Of a stretch of 64,000 bases of DNA, positions 54,077 to 63,106 are shown one piece after another. The notes under the pieces are model-generated. The model searched no databases and was not told the DNA's origin. It saw nothing but the letters and a program-made list of their open reading frames with translations. Every line of letters begins with the position of its first letter. The stretch's first letter is position 1. The position numbers and the translations under genes were made by a program. The stretch comes from Cellulomonas sp. Leaf395. Its GTDB lineage: Bacteria > Actinomycetota > Actinomycetes > Actinomycetales > Cellulomonadaceae. The DNA lies in assembly GCF_001424125.1 (NCBI RefSeq), contig NZ_LMQI01000003.1, positions 648,850 to 712,849 of the forward strand. Reading direction: 5' to 3'.

Positions 54077-54199
54077 AACCTACGTGGGTATGGCCGTCCG
54101 GGCCAGGGGCCTAACGTCCCGAGTCGCCCGAACCGGCCACATGCGCGTCACGGCAGACGGCGCGTGGAATCCCGTGATGTGAGACGCGCGTCCCGATCG

Positions 54200-54228
54200 T
54201 TGACATCGTCGCGCGGGCAGCCGACCCT
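54200..54228 (+). promoter_or_regulatory. nitroreductase promoter
   Basis: TTGACA (54200-54205) and GACCCT (54223-54228) with a 17-base spacer. Leader of about 105 bases to ATG 54341. Confidence 0.6.
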
Positions 54229-54340
54229 CCTGCGCAGGTCAGGAGTTCCGCCGTATGGCTCGGCAGGCGGTGCAGCAGCCCGAGCGTGACCCGACCCGCC
54301 GCACGGCGGGTGATCGCCCGACTCCGTCAGGGAATCCACC

Positions 54341-55159
54341 ATGTCCGTCGATCTCCTCCCGTCCTCCGTCGCGGCGCGCTACGGCGGCGCCGCACCCGCC
54401 GACCTCGCCACGAGCGAGGTGATCGAGCTCCAGCTCGCCCACCGCTCGGTCCGCCGGTACCTGCCCGACGACGTCACCGCCGCCGAGCTCGCCGCTGTCG
54501 TCGCGGCCGCGCAGTCCGCCGCCACCAGCTCGAACCTCCAGCTGTGGAGCGTCGTGGCGGTCCGCGACGACGAGCGCCGTGAGGCCCTGTCCACGCTGGC
54601 GGGCCACCAGGCCCACATCACGCAGGCGCCGCTGCTGCTCGTCTGGCTCGTCGACCTCGGGCGGGCCCACGCCATCGCCGCCGCTCACGAGGCCCCGACC
54701 GAGGGCGCGGACTTCCTGGAGTCGGCCGTCGTCGGGTTCGTCGACGCCGCGCTGGCCGCGCAGAACGCGGTGCTGGCTGCGGAGTCCCTCGGCCTGGGCA
54801 CCGTGTACATCGGCGCGCTGCGCAACCGCCCCGCGGAGGTCGCCGAGCTGCTGCACTTGCCGAAGCACGTCTTCGCCGCGTTCGGCCTGGTGGTCGGCCG
54901 ACCGGACCTCAGTGAGAACGCCCGCATCAAGCCGCGCCTGCCGCAGTCGGCCGTGCTGCACCACGAGACCTACGACGACGCCGAGCACGCCGACGCCGTT
55001 GCCGCGTACGAGGGCCGGATCGGCGACTTCTACGCCGAGGAGGGGTTGTCCCACTCGTGGGTCGAGCGGGTGCTCGCCCGGCTGTCCGGTCCCGCCGCCC
55101 TCAACGGTCGCGACCGGCTGCGCTCCGCGCTCCAGGCGCAGGGGTTCGAGCTGAGATGA
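54341..55159 (+). CDS. NfsA-type NADPH-dependent nitroreductase
   Basis: A 272-residue FMN enzyme. HRSVRRYLPDDVTAAELAAV gives the FMN-binding Arg-Ser-x-Arg start, and QSAATSSNLQLWSVVAVRD and ESLGLGTVYIGALRN are the other family segments; the C-terminal KPRLPQSAVLHHETY is typical of oxygen-insensitive NfsA/Frp. Physiological role may be flavin or quinone reduction or detoxification. The stop overlaps a micro-ORF start (ATGA). Confidence 0.88.
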   Translation: MSVDLLPSSVAARYGGAAPADLATSEVIELQLAHRSVRRYLPDDVTAAELAAVVAAAQSAATSSNLQLWSVVAVRDDERREALSTLAGHQAHITQAPLLLVWLVDLGRAHAIAAAHEAPTEGADFLESAVVGFVDAALAAQNAVLAAESLGLGTVYIGALRNRPAEVAELLHLPKHVFAAFGLVVGRPDLSENARIKPRLPQSAVLHHETYDDAEHADAVAAYEGRIGDFYAEEGLSHSWVERVLARLSGPAALNGRDRLRSALQAQGFELR

Positions 55160-55223
55160 CCACGACCACCCAGCCCATCTCGCTCGGAGATGCCACCAAC
55201 CTCTGCTTCGAGAAGGAGCTTTC

Positions 55224-55227
<4 letters not shown>
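55156..55227 (+). CDS. candidate 23-aa microprotein linking two reductase genes
   Basis: ATG 55156 overlaps the nitroreductase TGA (ATGA) and the frame's own TGA overlaps the aldo-keto reductase ATG (ATGA again). The peptide begins MTTTTQPISLGD and ends LCFEKELS, with one Cys. The AAGGAG that serves the reductase lies inside the micro-ORF. Overlaps at both ends suggest it is translated, as a peptide or as a coupling device. No homologue is recognised. Confidence 0.5.
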
Positions 55228-56180
<953 letters not shown>

Positions 56181-56207
56181 CCCGAATCCACCACGAAGGA
56201 GAGCACC

Positions 56208-56618
56208 ATGACTGACACCACCGCCCGCGCCGGCGCCCCGGCCGAGAACCTGAGCCTCGACGAGGCAGCCGCGCTGGCGCCTGTGGTCAGCCCGGCGGAG
56301 GCCGCCGAGCTGGTGGCCGAGGGCGCGTTCCTCGTCGACGTGCGCAGCGAGCTCGGCCGGTCGCGCACCGGCTCGATCCCCGGTGCCACCGTCGGTGACC
56401 GGTACGCGATCGACGAGGAGTTCGACCTGGCGGCAGCCACGCGGCACGCGCCGGTCGTCTCGCTGGACACGCCGATCGTGGTCGTCTGCGGCTCGGTCCG
56501 CGGGTCCGGCCCGGTTGCCGCGGAGCTGCGGGCCAAGGGCTTCACCAATGTGGTGCACGTCGAGGGTGGCTTCCCGGCGTGGAAGGACGCCGGGCTGCCC
56601 ACGAAAGCGCCCGCGTGA
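56208..56618 (+). CDS. rhodanese-like sulfurtransferase
   Basis: A 136-residue single-domain rhodanese. The active-site loop is [11 protein letters not shown] (Cys about 88), followed by [18 protein letters not shown]. The first 25 residues are an extension. Sulfur transfer or thiol handling is likely, in line with the two redox genes upstream. ATG 56208 has AAGGAGAG upstream. Confidence 0.88.
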   Translation: MTDTTARAGAPAENLSLDEAAALAPVVSPAEAAELVAEGAFLVDVRSELGRSRTGSIPGATVGDRYAIDEEFDLAAATRHAPVVSLDTPIVVVCGSVRGSGPVAAELRAKGFTNVVHVEGGFPAWKDAGLPTKAPA

Positions 56619-56664
56619 CAAGCGTCCTTCCACCGCCCTCGAACGCCGGGACTACCCTGGTCCG

Positions 56665-57972
56665 ATGACGACGTCGCTCGACCAGCAGGTGCAGACGACA
56701 GCCGAGGCCGACGTGACCGCGCAGGTCCGCGCGGTCGCCGAGCGGGCCAAGGTCGCCTCCCGTCGGCTCGCCACCGCCAACCGCGCCACCAAGGACGCCG
56801 CGCTGCACGCGATGGCCGACGCGCTCGTCGCAGCCACCCCCGAGATCGTCGCGGCCAACGCGGAGGACCTGGAACGTGGCCGGGCGAACGGCACCTCCGC
56901 GGGGCTCCTGGACCGGCTGGCGCTGACGCGCGAGCGCATCGTGGCCATCGCGGACGCTCTGCGCGAGCTCGCCGCGCTGCCGGACCCGGTGGGTGAGGTC
57001 GTGCGCGGCCAGACCCTGCCGAACGGTCTGCGGATGCGTCAGGTGCGGGTGCCCATGGGCGTGGTCGGCATGATCTACGAGGCGCGGCCGAACGTGACCG
57101 TCGACGCTGCGGGCCTGGCGCTCAAGAGCGGCAACGCCGTGATCCTGCGGGGCGGCTCGGCCGCGGCGGCGAGCAACGAGGTGATCGTCGGCGTCCTGTC
57201 GCGGGCGCTCGTCTCGCAGCGGCTGCCCGGCGCGCTCGTCCAGTCGATCGACGCCTGGGGTCGTGAAGGAGCAGTGGCGCTCATGCACGCCCGCGGCCTC
57301 GTGGACGTGCTCGTGCCGCGCGGGGGAGCGGACCTCATCCAGACGGTCGTGCGGGAGTCGACGGTGCCGGTCGTGGAGACCGGCGTCGGCAACGTGCACG
57401 TCTACGTCGACGAGACCGCCGACCTCGCCGTCGCCATCCCGATCCTGCTCAACTCGAAGACTCAGCGCGTCGGTGTCTGCAACGCCGCCGAGACCCTGCT
57501 GGTGCACCAGGCGGTCGCCGACGAGTTCCTGCCGGTCGCCCTCGCGATGCTCGGCGACGCGGGCGTGACGATCCACGGTGACGAGACGACACTCGCCCTC
57601 GCTCCCGACGAGGTCGCCTGCGTGCCAGCCACCGACGAGGACTGGGCCACCGAGTACCTCTCCCTCGATCTCGCCGTCCGCGTCGTGGACTCGCTCGACG
57701 AGGCCCTCGAGCACATCCGTGAGTGGAGCTCCGGGCACACCGAGGCGATCATCACGCGGGACCTCGCGGCGTCCGAACGTTTCGTCGCCGAGGTGGACTC
57801 CGCGGCGGTCATGGTCAACGCGTCGACCCGGTTCACGGACGGTGGTCAGCTGGGCCTGGGGGCAGAGATCGGGATCTCCACGCAGAAGCTGCACGCACGG
57901 GGGCCGATGGGGCTGGGGGAGCTCACCACCACCAAGTGGATCGTGCACGGAGACGGGCACGTCCGACCCTGA
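56665..57972 (+). CDS. proA: gamma-glutamyl phosphate reductase
   Basis: A 435-residue enzyme making glutamate-5-semialdehyde for proline. Motifs: [35 protein letters not shown] and catalytic Cys in [15 protein letters not shown]; the C-terminal [20 protein letters not shown] is diagnostic. ATG 56665 is exactly 6 bases after TACCCT (56653-56658), so leaderless even though the rhodanese gene is close. Confidence 0.96.
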   Translation: MTTSLDQQVQTTAEADVTAQVRAVAERAKVASRRLATANRATKDAALHAMADALVAATPEIVAANAEDLERGRANGTSAGLLDRLALTRERIVAIADALRELAALPDPVGEVVRGQTLPNGLRMRQVRVPMGVVGMIYEARPNVTVDAAGLALKSGNAVILRGGSAAAASNEVIVGVLSRALVSQRLPGALVQSIDAWGREGAVALMHARGLVDVLVPRGGADLIQTVVRESTVPVVETGVGNVHVYVDETADLAVAIPILLNSKTQRVGVCNAAETLLVHQAVADEFLPVALAMLGDAGVTIHGDETTLALAPDEVACVPATDEDWATEYLSLDLAVRVVDSLDEALEHIREWSSGHTEAIITRDLAASERFVAEVDSAAVMVNASTRFTDGGQLGLGAEIGISTQKLHARGPMGLGELTTTKWIVHGDGHVRP

Positions 57973-58029
57973 CCGCACAGCCGGTCGTGCGACACTGTTG
58001 GCTCTCGCGCCCACCCTTGGAGGATTGAC

Positions 58030-58182
58030 GTGCACGCTGCCCTGATTGCCGCTGCTGAGGCCGTCGAGCACACCAACGAGCTGCCGTTCCCGCCCGTCGT
58101 GTTCGGCGTCGGCGCGTTCGTGGGTCTCGTCGCGATGCTGCTCATCACGTTCGCCTTCCGGAGTGTCGGGACGCGCCACTGA
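58030..58182 (+). CDS. 50-aa single-helix membrane protein
   Basis: GTG 58030, with GGAGG 6 bases upstream, opens a 50-residue protein: a polar N-terminus ([15 protein letters not shown]), then one hydrophobic helix ([20 protein letters not shown]) and a basic end FRSVGTRH. The clean ribosome binding site and the typical topology support it as real. It lies between proA and nadD (26-base gap to nadD), where small membrane proteins occur in related actinobacteria as far as I remember. Function unknown. Confidence 0.75.
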   Translation: MHAALIAAAEAVEHTNELPFPPVVFGVGAFVGLVAMLLITFAFRSVGTRH

Positions 58183-58208
58183 CCGACGGACCGGAAGGCA
58201 CCGAGCAG

Positions 58209-58823
58209 ATGACGGAGCGGCCGCGCGACACTCGCAGGACGCGCCTGGGGGTGATGGGCGGCACGTTCGACCCCGTCCACCACGGTCACCTGGTCGCCGC
58301 GAGCGAGGTCGCCGCACGGTTCGAGCTCGACGAGGTCGTCTTCGTCCCGACGGGTCAGCCGACGTTCAAGCTGCACCAGGACGTCACCGCCCCCGAGCAC
58401 CGGTACCTGATGACCGTGATCGCCACCGCGTCCAACCCGCGGTTCACCGTGAGCCGCGTCGACGTGGATCGTTCGGGTGTGACGTACACCGTGGACACGC
58501 TCCGCGACCTCAGGACCGCGCGTCCCGACGCCGACCTCTTCTTCATCACGGGTGCGGACGCCATCGCACAGATCTTGACGTGGAAGGATGCCGACGAGCT
58601 CTTCTCGATGGCGCAGTTCGTGGCGGTCACCCGCCCCGGGCACGCACTGTCGGTCGACGGGCTCCCCGGTGATCGTGTGCACGTCCTCGAGGTTCCCGCC
58701 CTGGCGATCTCCTCGACGGACGTCCGCGCACGTGCACGCGCCGGGCAGCCGGTCTGGTATCTCGTCCCTGACGGGGTCGTCCAGTACATCGCCAAGCACA
58801 GGTTGTATCGAGGTCAGTCATGA
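58209..58823 (+). CDS. nadD: nicotinate-nucleotide adenylyltransferase
   Basis: A 204-residue enzyme of NAD synthesis. [20 protein letters not shown] contains the nucleotidyltransferase GxFDPxHxGH motif; [12 protein letters not shown] and the C-terminal [13 protein letters not shown] are typical. The first ten residues are a short basic extension. The stop overlaps the next ATG (ATGA). nadD-X-rsfS-phosphatase mirrors the mycobacterial order. Confidence 0.96.
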   Translation: MTERPRDTRRTRLGVMGGTFDPVHHGHLVAASEVAARFELDEVVFVPTGQPTFKLHQDVTAPEHRYLMTVIATASNPRFTVSRVDVDRSGVTYTVDTLRDLRTARPDADLFFITGADAIAQILTWKDADELFSMAQFVAVTRPGHALSVDGLPGDRVHVLEVPALAISSTDVRARARAGQPVWYLVPDGVVQYIAKHRLYRGQS

Positions 58824-60124
58824 GTGAACCGGGAGAGCGGCGCCGTCGTCGCGAGCTCCATCGCAACCCCGAGACGGGTGACGTCCAGGGCGTCGTACCC
58901 GACCCCGGGACCGCGGCAACGCCCGCGCCCGCCGCACCCGGAGGGCCGGACGTGCCGGTCTCCCGTCGCGCCATGCGCGGGCCGGGCGGCGGCGAGGAGA
59001 CCCCGCCTCGAGGGACCGCGGCCGACGCCAGCCGGTCCCGCCGATCGATCCGCGACACGTCGCTGGACCCGACGAGCACGCGCCCGGCGACGGCCGGCTC
59101 CGGTACGCCCGCATGGTCGACGCAGGCACCGGCTGCCGCACCGTCCAGCCGTCCGGCCGCCCCGCCCGTCACTCCGCGTCCCGAGACGTCCGGCAGCTCT
59201 CCCGCAATCTCCCGGCCTCCGGCCGCTCAGCGGCCCGCCGGCGCCGCGCCCCCGGCGGTGCCGCATCCCGCTGCACCGTCGTCCCCGGCGACGTCCCGCC
59301 CGGCAGCCGCCACGCCGACCAGCCCAGCGACCTCCCGCCCGGCGCCCGCCGCGAGCGCTCCGGGTCAGTGGGGTCAGCGCAGCGCCGAACCGGCCGGTCC
59401 GGCCGCGCCGAGCTCCGGCGCCGGCTGGTCGCCGGCCCAGGAGCGCGCGACGACCTCCCCGCGGGCCGGTACCCCTGCTCCGCCCGTCCGTCGCGAGAGC
59501 CCCAGCTGGACCGGCGCCGGTGCGGCAGCCGGAACCATCGGGTCGTGGGGAACGCAGCCGCCCGCGCCGCAGGTCCCCGCGCCGCAGCCGCCCCCGTGGC
59601 AGCAGCAGCCCGTGCAGGCACCGGCCCCGACAGCGCAGCCTGCCGCTTGGCAGCCCACCCCGTCGGCCGCACGGGCGCCCGCGGCGCCGGCGACGAGCCG
59701 GCCGACCGCACAGCCGACGAACCAGCCCGGGTGGTCGGGAGCGCAGGCGCCTGCCGCCCCGGACGCCGCGCCCGCACCGGCCGCGTGGGCGCCGACAGGA
59801 CTGTCGCCGTCGGGCACCGTGCCTGCCCCACGTGCAGGCGGGGAGCCCGCGGCGCCGGCGTTCGCCGGCTCGGCGGCAGTCCGACCGGAACCCGTCGCAC
59901 CGGGTACCACCCACGACGAGGACGACGACTACGACGACGACGATGAGCGCCCGCGCCACCCGTACACGTGGCTGCACCTGATCGTGCTGGCCCTCGTCGC
60001 GTTCGTGCTCGGGTTCCTCATCGTCCTGCTGCTGAGCCAGCAGTCCGACGACGACTCCGGCTCCACGGCCGCGGCGCCGTCCCACGTCCACGTCGTGACC
60101 GGCACGCCTGCCGGACCTGCCTGA
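58820..60124 (+). CDS. Pro/Ala-rich disordered protein with C-terminal membrane anchor
   Basis: A 434-residue protein of low complexity: residues 1 to about 365 are rich in Pro, Ala, Ser, Thr and Gln (e.g. [20 protein letters not shown]), then an acidic run ([15 protein letters not shown]) and one membrane helix ([20 protein letters not shown]) near the C-terminus, ending with a short Ser/Asp tail. The N-terminus [20 protein letters not shown] is basic. Such tail-anchored, disordered proteins may scaffold cell-envelope machinery. Function unknown. Inserted between nadD and rsfS. Confidence 0.75.
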   Translation: MSEPGERRRRRELHRNPETGDVQGVVPDPGTAATPAPAAPGGPDVPVSRRAMRGPGGGEETPPRGTAADASRSRRSIRDTSLDPTSTRPATAGSGTPAWSTQAPAAAPSSRPAAPPVTPRPETSGSSPAISRPPAAQRPAGAAPPAVPHPAAPSSPATSRPAAATPTSPATSRPAPAASAPGQWGQRSAEPAGPAAPSSGAGWSPAQERATTSPRAGTPAPPVRRESPSWTGAGAAAGTIGSWGTQPPAPQVPAPQPPPWQQQPVQAPAPTAQPAAWQPTPSAARAPAAPATSRPTAQPTNQPGWSGAQAPAAPDAAPAPAAWAPTGLSPSGTVPAPRAGGEPAAPAFAGSAAVRPEPVAPGTTHDEDDDYDDDDERPRHPYTWLHLIVLALVAFVLGFLIVLLLSQQSDDDSGSTAAAPSHVHVVTGTPAGPA

Positions 60125-60152
60125 CCCTGCCTGACCCGAACCAAGGAGACCT

Positions 60153-60542
60153 GTGGCTGCGACCGAACGAGCGATCGAGCTGGCCGTGGCGGCCGCTCGT
60201 GCCGCCGCCGACATCAAGGCGGAGGAGATCATCGCTCTCGACGTCAGTGAGCAGCTCGTCCTCACCGACGTCTTCCTCATCGCCTCCGGCACCAACGAGC
60301 GGCAGGTCGGCGCCATCGTCGACGCCGTCGAGGAGGCGCTCTTCAAGCTCGGCGCCAAGCCGATCCGCCGCGAGGGCAAGGGCGCCGGCCGCTGGGTCCT
60401 CGTGGACTTCGGCGACGTCGTCGTGCACGTCCAGCACGCGGAGGACCGCGTGTACTACGCGCTCGAGCGGCTGTGGAAGGACTGCCCCGTGATCGATCTC
60501 CCCGCTGACGCGCGGGGGACCGACGAGGGCACCGACGCGTGA
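60153..60542 (+). CDS. rsfS: ribosome silencing factor RsfS
   Basis: A 129-residue protein of the Iojap/YbeB family that binds L14 and blocks subunit joining in slow growth. The core LTDVFLIASGTNERQVGAIV and WVLVDFGDVVVHV are conserved. GTG 60153 follows AAGGAGACCT. Stop overlaps the phosphatase GTG (GTGA). Confidence 0.95.
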   Translation: MAATERAIELAVAAARAAADIKAEEIIALDVSEQLVLTDVFLIASGTNERQVGAIVDAVEEALFKLGAKPIRREGKGAGRWVLVDFGDVVVHVQHAEDRVYYALERLWKDCPVIDLPADARGTDEGTDA

Positions 60543-61237
60543 CGGCGGGGCGCCTGCTCCTGGTCCGGCACGGTCGGACAGCGTACAACTCCGAGGCGCG
60601 CCTGCAGGGCCAGGTGGACATCCCCCTGGACGCAGTCGGCCGCTGGCAGGCCCGCACCGCGGCCGCCCGGCTGCTGACCCGGCACGAGCCGACCGCGATC
60701 GTGGTGTCCGACCTCAGCCGTGCCCACGAGACGGCCGCCTTCCTGGCTCGGGCCGCCGGCCTCGACCTCACGGTCGACGCCCGGCTGCGCGAGCGTGCGT
60801 TCGGGATCTGGGAGGGGCTCACCGGTGACGACCTGCGCCGGGACTGGGCCGACGAGTTCGCCGTCTGGCGAGCCGGCGGACAGCCCGAGGGCGTCGGCGC
60901 CGAGACCCGCGCCGAGGTCGCCCAGCGCGTCCGCGAGGGGATCCTCGAGCACGCCGCCGTGCTCGGTCCCGACGACACCCTGGTCGTCGTCTCGCACGGC
61001 TCCGCCATCAGCTGTGCCGTCGGTGACCTCCTCGGCATGCCGACGGACTGGCACGGCTTCGCCGGCATGCTCAACGCCCATTGGACCGAGCTCGTGGCCA
61101 CCCGCGGCGACTTCTCGCCGTCCTGGCGCATGGTCGGGTACAACCTCGGGCCCACGGACGCGTCGACGGACTGGAATGCCGGACCCGACACCACGCGCGA
61201 CTCGGACGCCGACGCCGAGACGCGTGACCCCGATTAG
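60539..61237 (+). CDS. histidine phosphatase (phosphoglycerate-mutase family, GpgP-like)
   Basis: A 232-residue phosphatase. The phospho-His is in LLLVRHGRTAYNSEARLQGQ; the second catalytic His in VVVSHGSAISCAVGDLL. In mycobacteria the gene in the same place after rsfS encodes GpgP, glucosyl-3-phosphoglycerate phosphatase; the location suggests but does not prove the same role. Translationally coupled to rsfS. Confidence 0.85.
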   Translation: MTAGRLLLVRHGRTAYNSEARLQGQVDIPLDAVGRWQARTAAARLLTRHEPTAIVVSDLSRAHETAAFLARAAGLDLTVDARLRERAFGIWEGLTGDDLRRDWADEFAVWRAGGQPEGVGAETRAEVAQRVREGILEHAAVLGPDDTLVVVSHGSAISCAVGDLLGMPTDWHGFAGMLNAHWTELVATRGDFSPSWRMVGYNLGPTDASTDWNAGPDTTRDSDADAETRDPD

Positions 61238-61308
61238 CGTTTGGGGCCGCGTTCGATCTAGACTCTCCGAGCGCCTACGGGCGTGAGTGGTTCCCCTCGG
61301 GGGGCCGC

Positions 61309-61631
<323 letters not shown>

Positions 61632-61792
61632 ATGAGGAAGGCCCACGCCGGCGGGGTCCGGAAGAAGAACTCGTCCTTCCTCTACAACGGCACTCGCACG
61701 ATGTACGAGCGCGAGGGCTTCATCTACGACCGACCCAAGGGCTGGTCAACTGCGTGATGGTGCGCGAGGTTGCACCGAGAACGCGCGGCTGA
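61632..61792 (+). pseudogene. broken C-terminal fragment of a GNAT acetyltransferase
   Basis: One frame (ATG 61632 to TGA 61757) gives KKNSSFLYNGTRTMYEREGF and IYDRPKG, the closing strand-helix of a GNAT. The next conserved piece (NCVMVREVAPR) is in another frame, reached after 61742 and ending at 61792. The N-terminal two thirds is absent. This is the second GNAT ruin in the window. Confidence 0.65.
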
Positions 61793-61929
61793 GCCCGGTC
61801 CAGCGCTCGACTCGCAGACGACCTGCGCTCCCAGGCCGTGGCCGGCGCGGGTTCCGGTGAAGTCAGGCGTGCTGAGCTCGTGGCACGGCGGGCTCGCCGC
61901 GATGTCTAGGTGACTCGCTGCCTGCCGGG

Positions 61930-62442
61930 TCAGCTGAGCGCGGCGCACACGTCGACGGTCGGACCGGAGCTCGACCGGATGGTCCAGATGAAGTCGGTGT
62001 CGATCGTGTAGTTGACGTGGCCCTGGTACAGCGTCGTGGACGGGCCGGCGGGCACGTCGGTCGGGAACAGGATGATCAGGTTGCTCCCGTGCGCCTGGAT
62101 GTGCTGCTCGCCGCTCGGCAGCGCCGTCGTGATGTTCATGAACGGTGCGGACTCCAGCGTGATCGTCTCGCCGGTGTCCGCATTCGTCAGTGTGAGGGTG
62201 GAGCCGTAGCCGGTGACCTTGGTGACGTTGCCGTGGGTGCTCGTGGCTGTCAGGTCTCCGGTGCCGCTGTACGTCAGCGGGAAGTCGCACGCGTCGCCGG
62301 CGGGAAGCTCAACTGGCCCGAAGGGGTCCTGCTGTTCCAGGTCCGGCTGCTTGGCCTGAGCTGGCGCGGCCACGACAGTCAAGCCGACTGCGAGGAGCGC
62401 ACTGGCGGCCAATCGCAGGGTGAGGGTAGGCGTGGTGATCAT
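61930..62442 (-). CDS. secreted orphan protein, 170 aa
   Basis: A clear Sec signal peptide (TLRLAASALLAVGLTVVAAP, cleavage after AQA at about residue 29) precedes a beta-rich domain of about 140 residues with two Cys (DACDFPLTY; VDVCAALS). Repeated Thr/Gly strands suggest an extracellular beta-sandwich. AAGGA lies upstream of ATG 62442. No family recognised. It lies in the accessory end between GNAT debris and the IS. Confidence 0.7.
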   Translation of the reverse strand: MITTPTLTLRLAASALLAVGLTVVAAPAQAKQPDLEQQDPFGPVELPAGDACDFPLTYSGTGDLTATSTHGNVTKVTGYGSTLTLTNADTGETITLESAPFMNITTALPSGEQHIQAHGSNLIILFPTDVPAGPSTTLYQGHVNYTIDTDFIWTIRSSSGPTVDVCAALS

Positions 62443-62800
62443 GGGGGTCCTTCGCGCGGCGATCGATGTCGTCTGGTGCGCGGGGCGCTGCCCGCGTCCA
62501 CGCGCGGTGGCGCAGGACGACGGCTCGTCGCTGTGCCGAGCTACATGTCCGACCACTATGTCGGGATTGTGACGCTACGGCCTGACCCTGCGCGGCCACA
62601 ACCTGTCCCTCCGACCAGGTTGCGGCGCGCAGGTCCCGCAGGCTCGATCCACGGGCCTCGCCGCCTCCTGGTCGAGGCCCGATGTGTCGCGGAGGTGGAC
62701 GTGCTGGCTGGCAGTCCGCCTCCGACGAGGCGTGGCTGGGCGTCCGGTGGCAAGCGGCGCTGAGCTCATGGGTCAGCACGACGACGGCGCCTCCTGATGC
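62443..62800. other. intergenic, accessory
   Basis: 358 bases with no supported gene. On the minus strand TCACAA and CATAGT (around 62550-62580) may form a promoter for the secreted protein. Open frames on both strands lack a start signal or recognisable residues. Confidence 0.35.
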
Positions 62801-63106
62801 GGCTCCGGCTAGTTGTGATGTCCAGGGAGGTTGGTCAGTCGGGTGACTGGCGGCTTGCCTCCGAGGGCGGAGTGGGCGCGGTGGTGATTGTAGAAGTGCA
62901 TCCAGCTGGGCGCGGTGGTGATTGTAGAAGTGCATCCAGCCAGGCAGAGCGGCGTCGCGTTGCTGGGTTGGGCTCCGGCTAGTTGTGATGTCCAGGGAGG
63001 TTGGTCAGTCGGGTGACTGGCGGCTTGCCTCCGAGGGCGGAGTGGGCGCGGTGGTGATTGTAGAAGTGCATCCAGCCAGGCAGAGCGGCGTCGCGTTGCT
63101 GGGTTG
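62801..63106. repeat. 136-bp direct duplication of an IS481 end
   Basis: 62971-63106 (136 bases, the 3' end of the transposase gene plus IS terminus) is repeated upstream at 62801-62970 with no base change I can find except one extra internal 34-base unit. The copies abut exactly at 62970/62971. Confidence 0.9.
62873..62940. repeat. 34-bp tandem repeat nested in the IS-end copy
   Basis: 62873-62906 and 62907-62940 are identical 34-base units (TGGGCGCGGTGG...ATCCAGC). The intact IS copy has this unit once, so the second arose after or during the larger duplication. Confidence 0.9.

Larger units (their letters stand above)
53935..54340. promoter_or_regulatory. divergent region of uronate operon and nitroreductase
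   Basis: This 406-base region carries the start of the uronate operon (minus) and of the nitroreductase cluster (plus). It holds an operator-like repeat (54052-54076), a minus-strand -10-like TAGGTT (plus 54077-54082) right beside it, and a plus-strand promoter at 54200-54228. I see no gene in it. Confidence 0.5.

Noticed and set aside
62801..62970. CRISPR-like array
   Set aside because: Only two large copies of an IS end with one 34-base tandem unit, no regular spacers and no cas genes.
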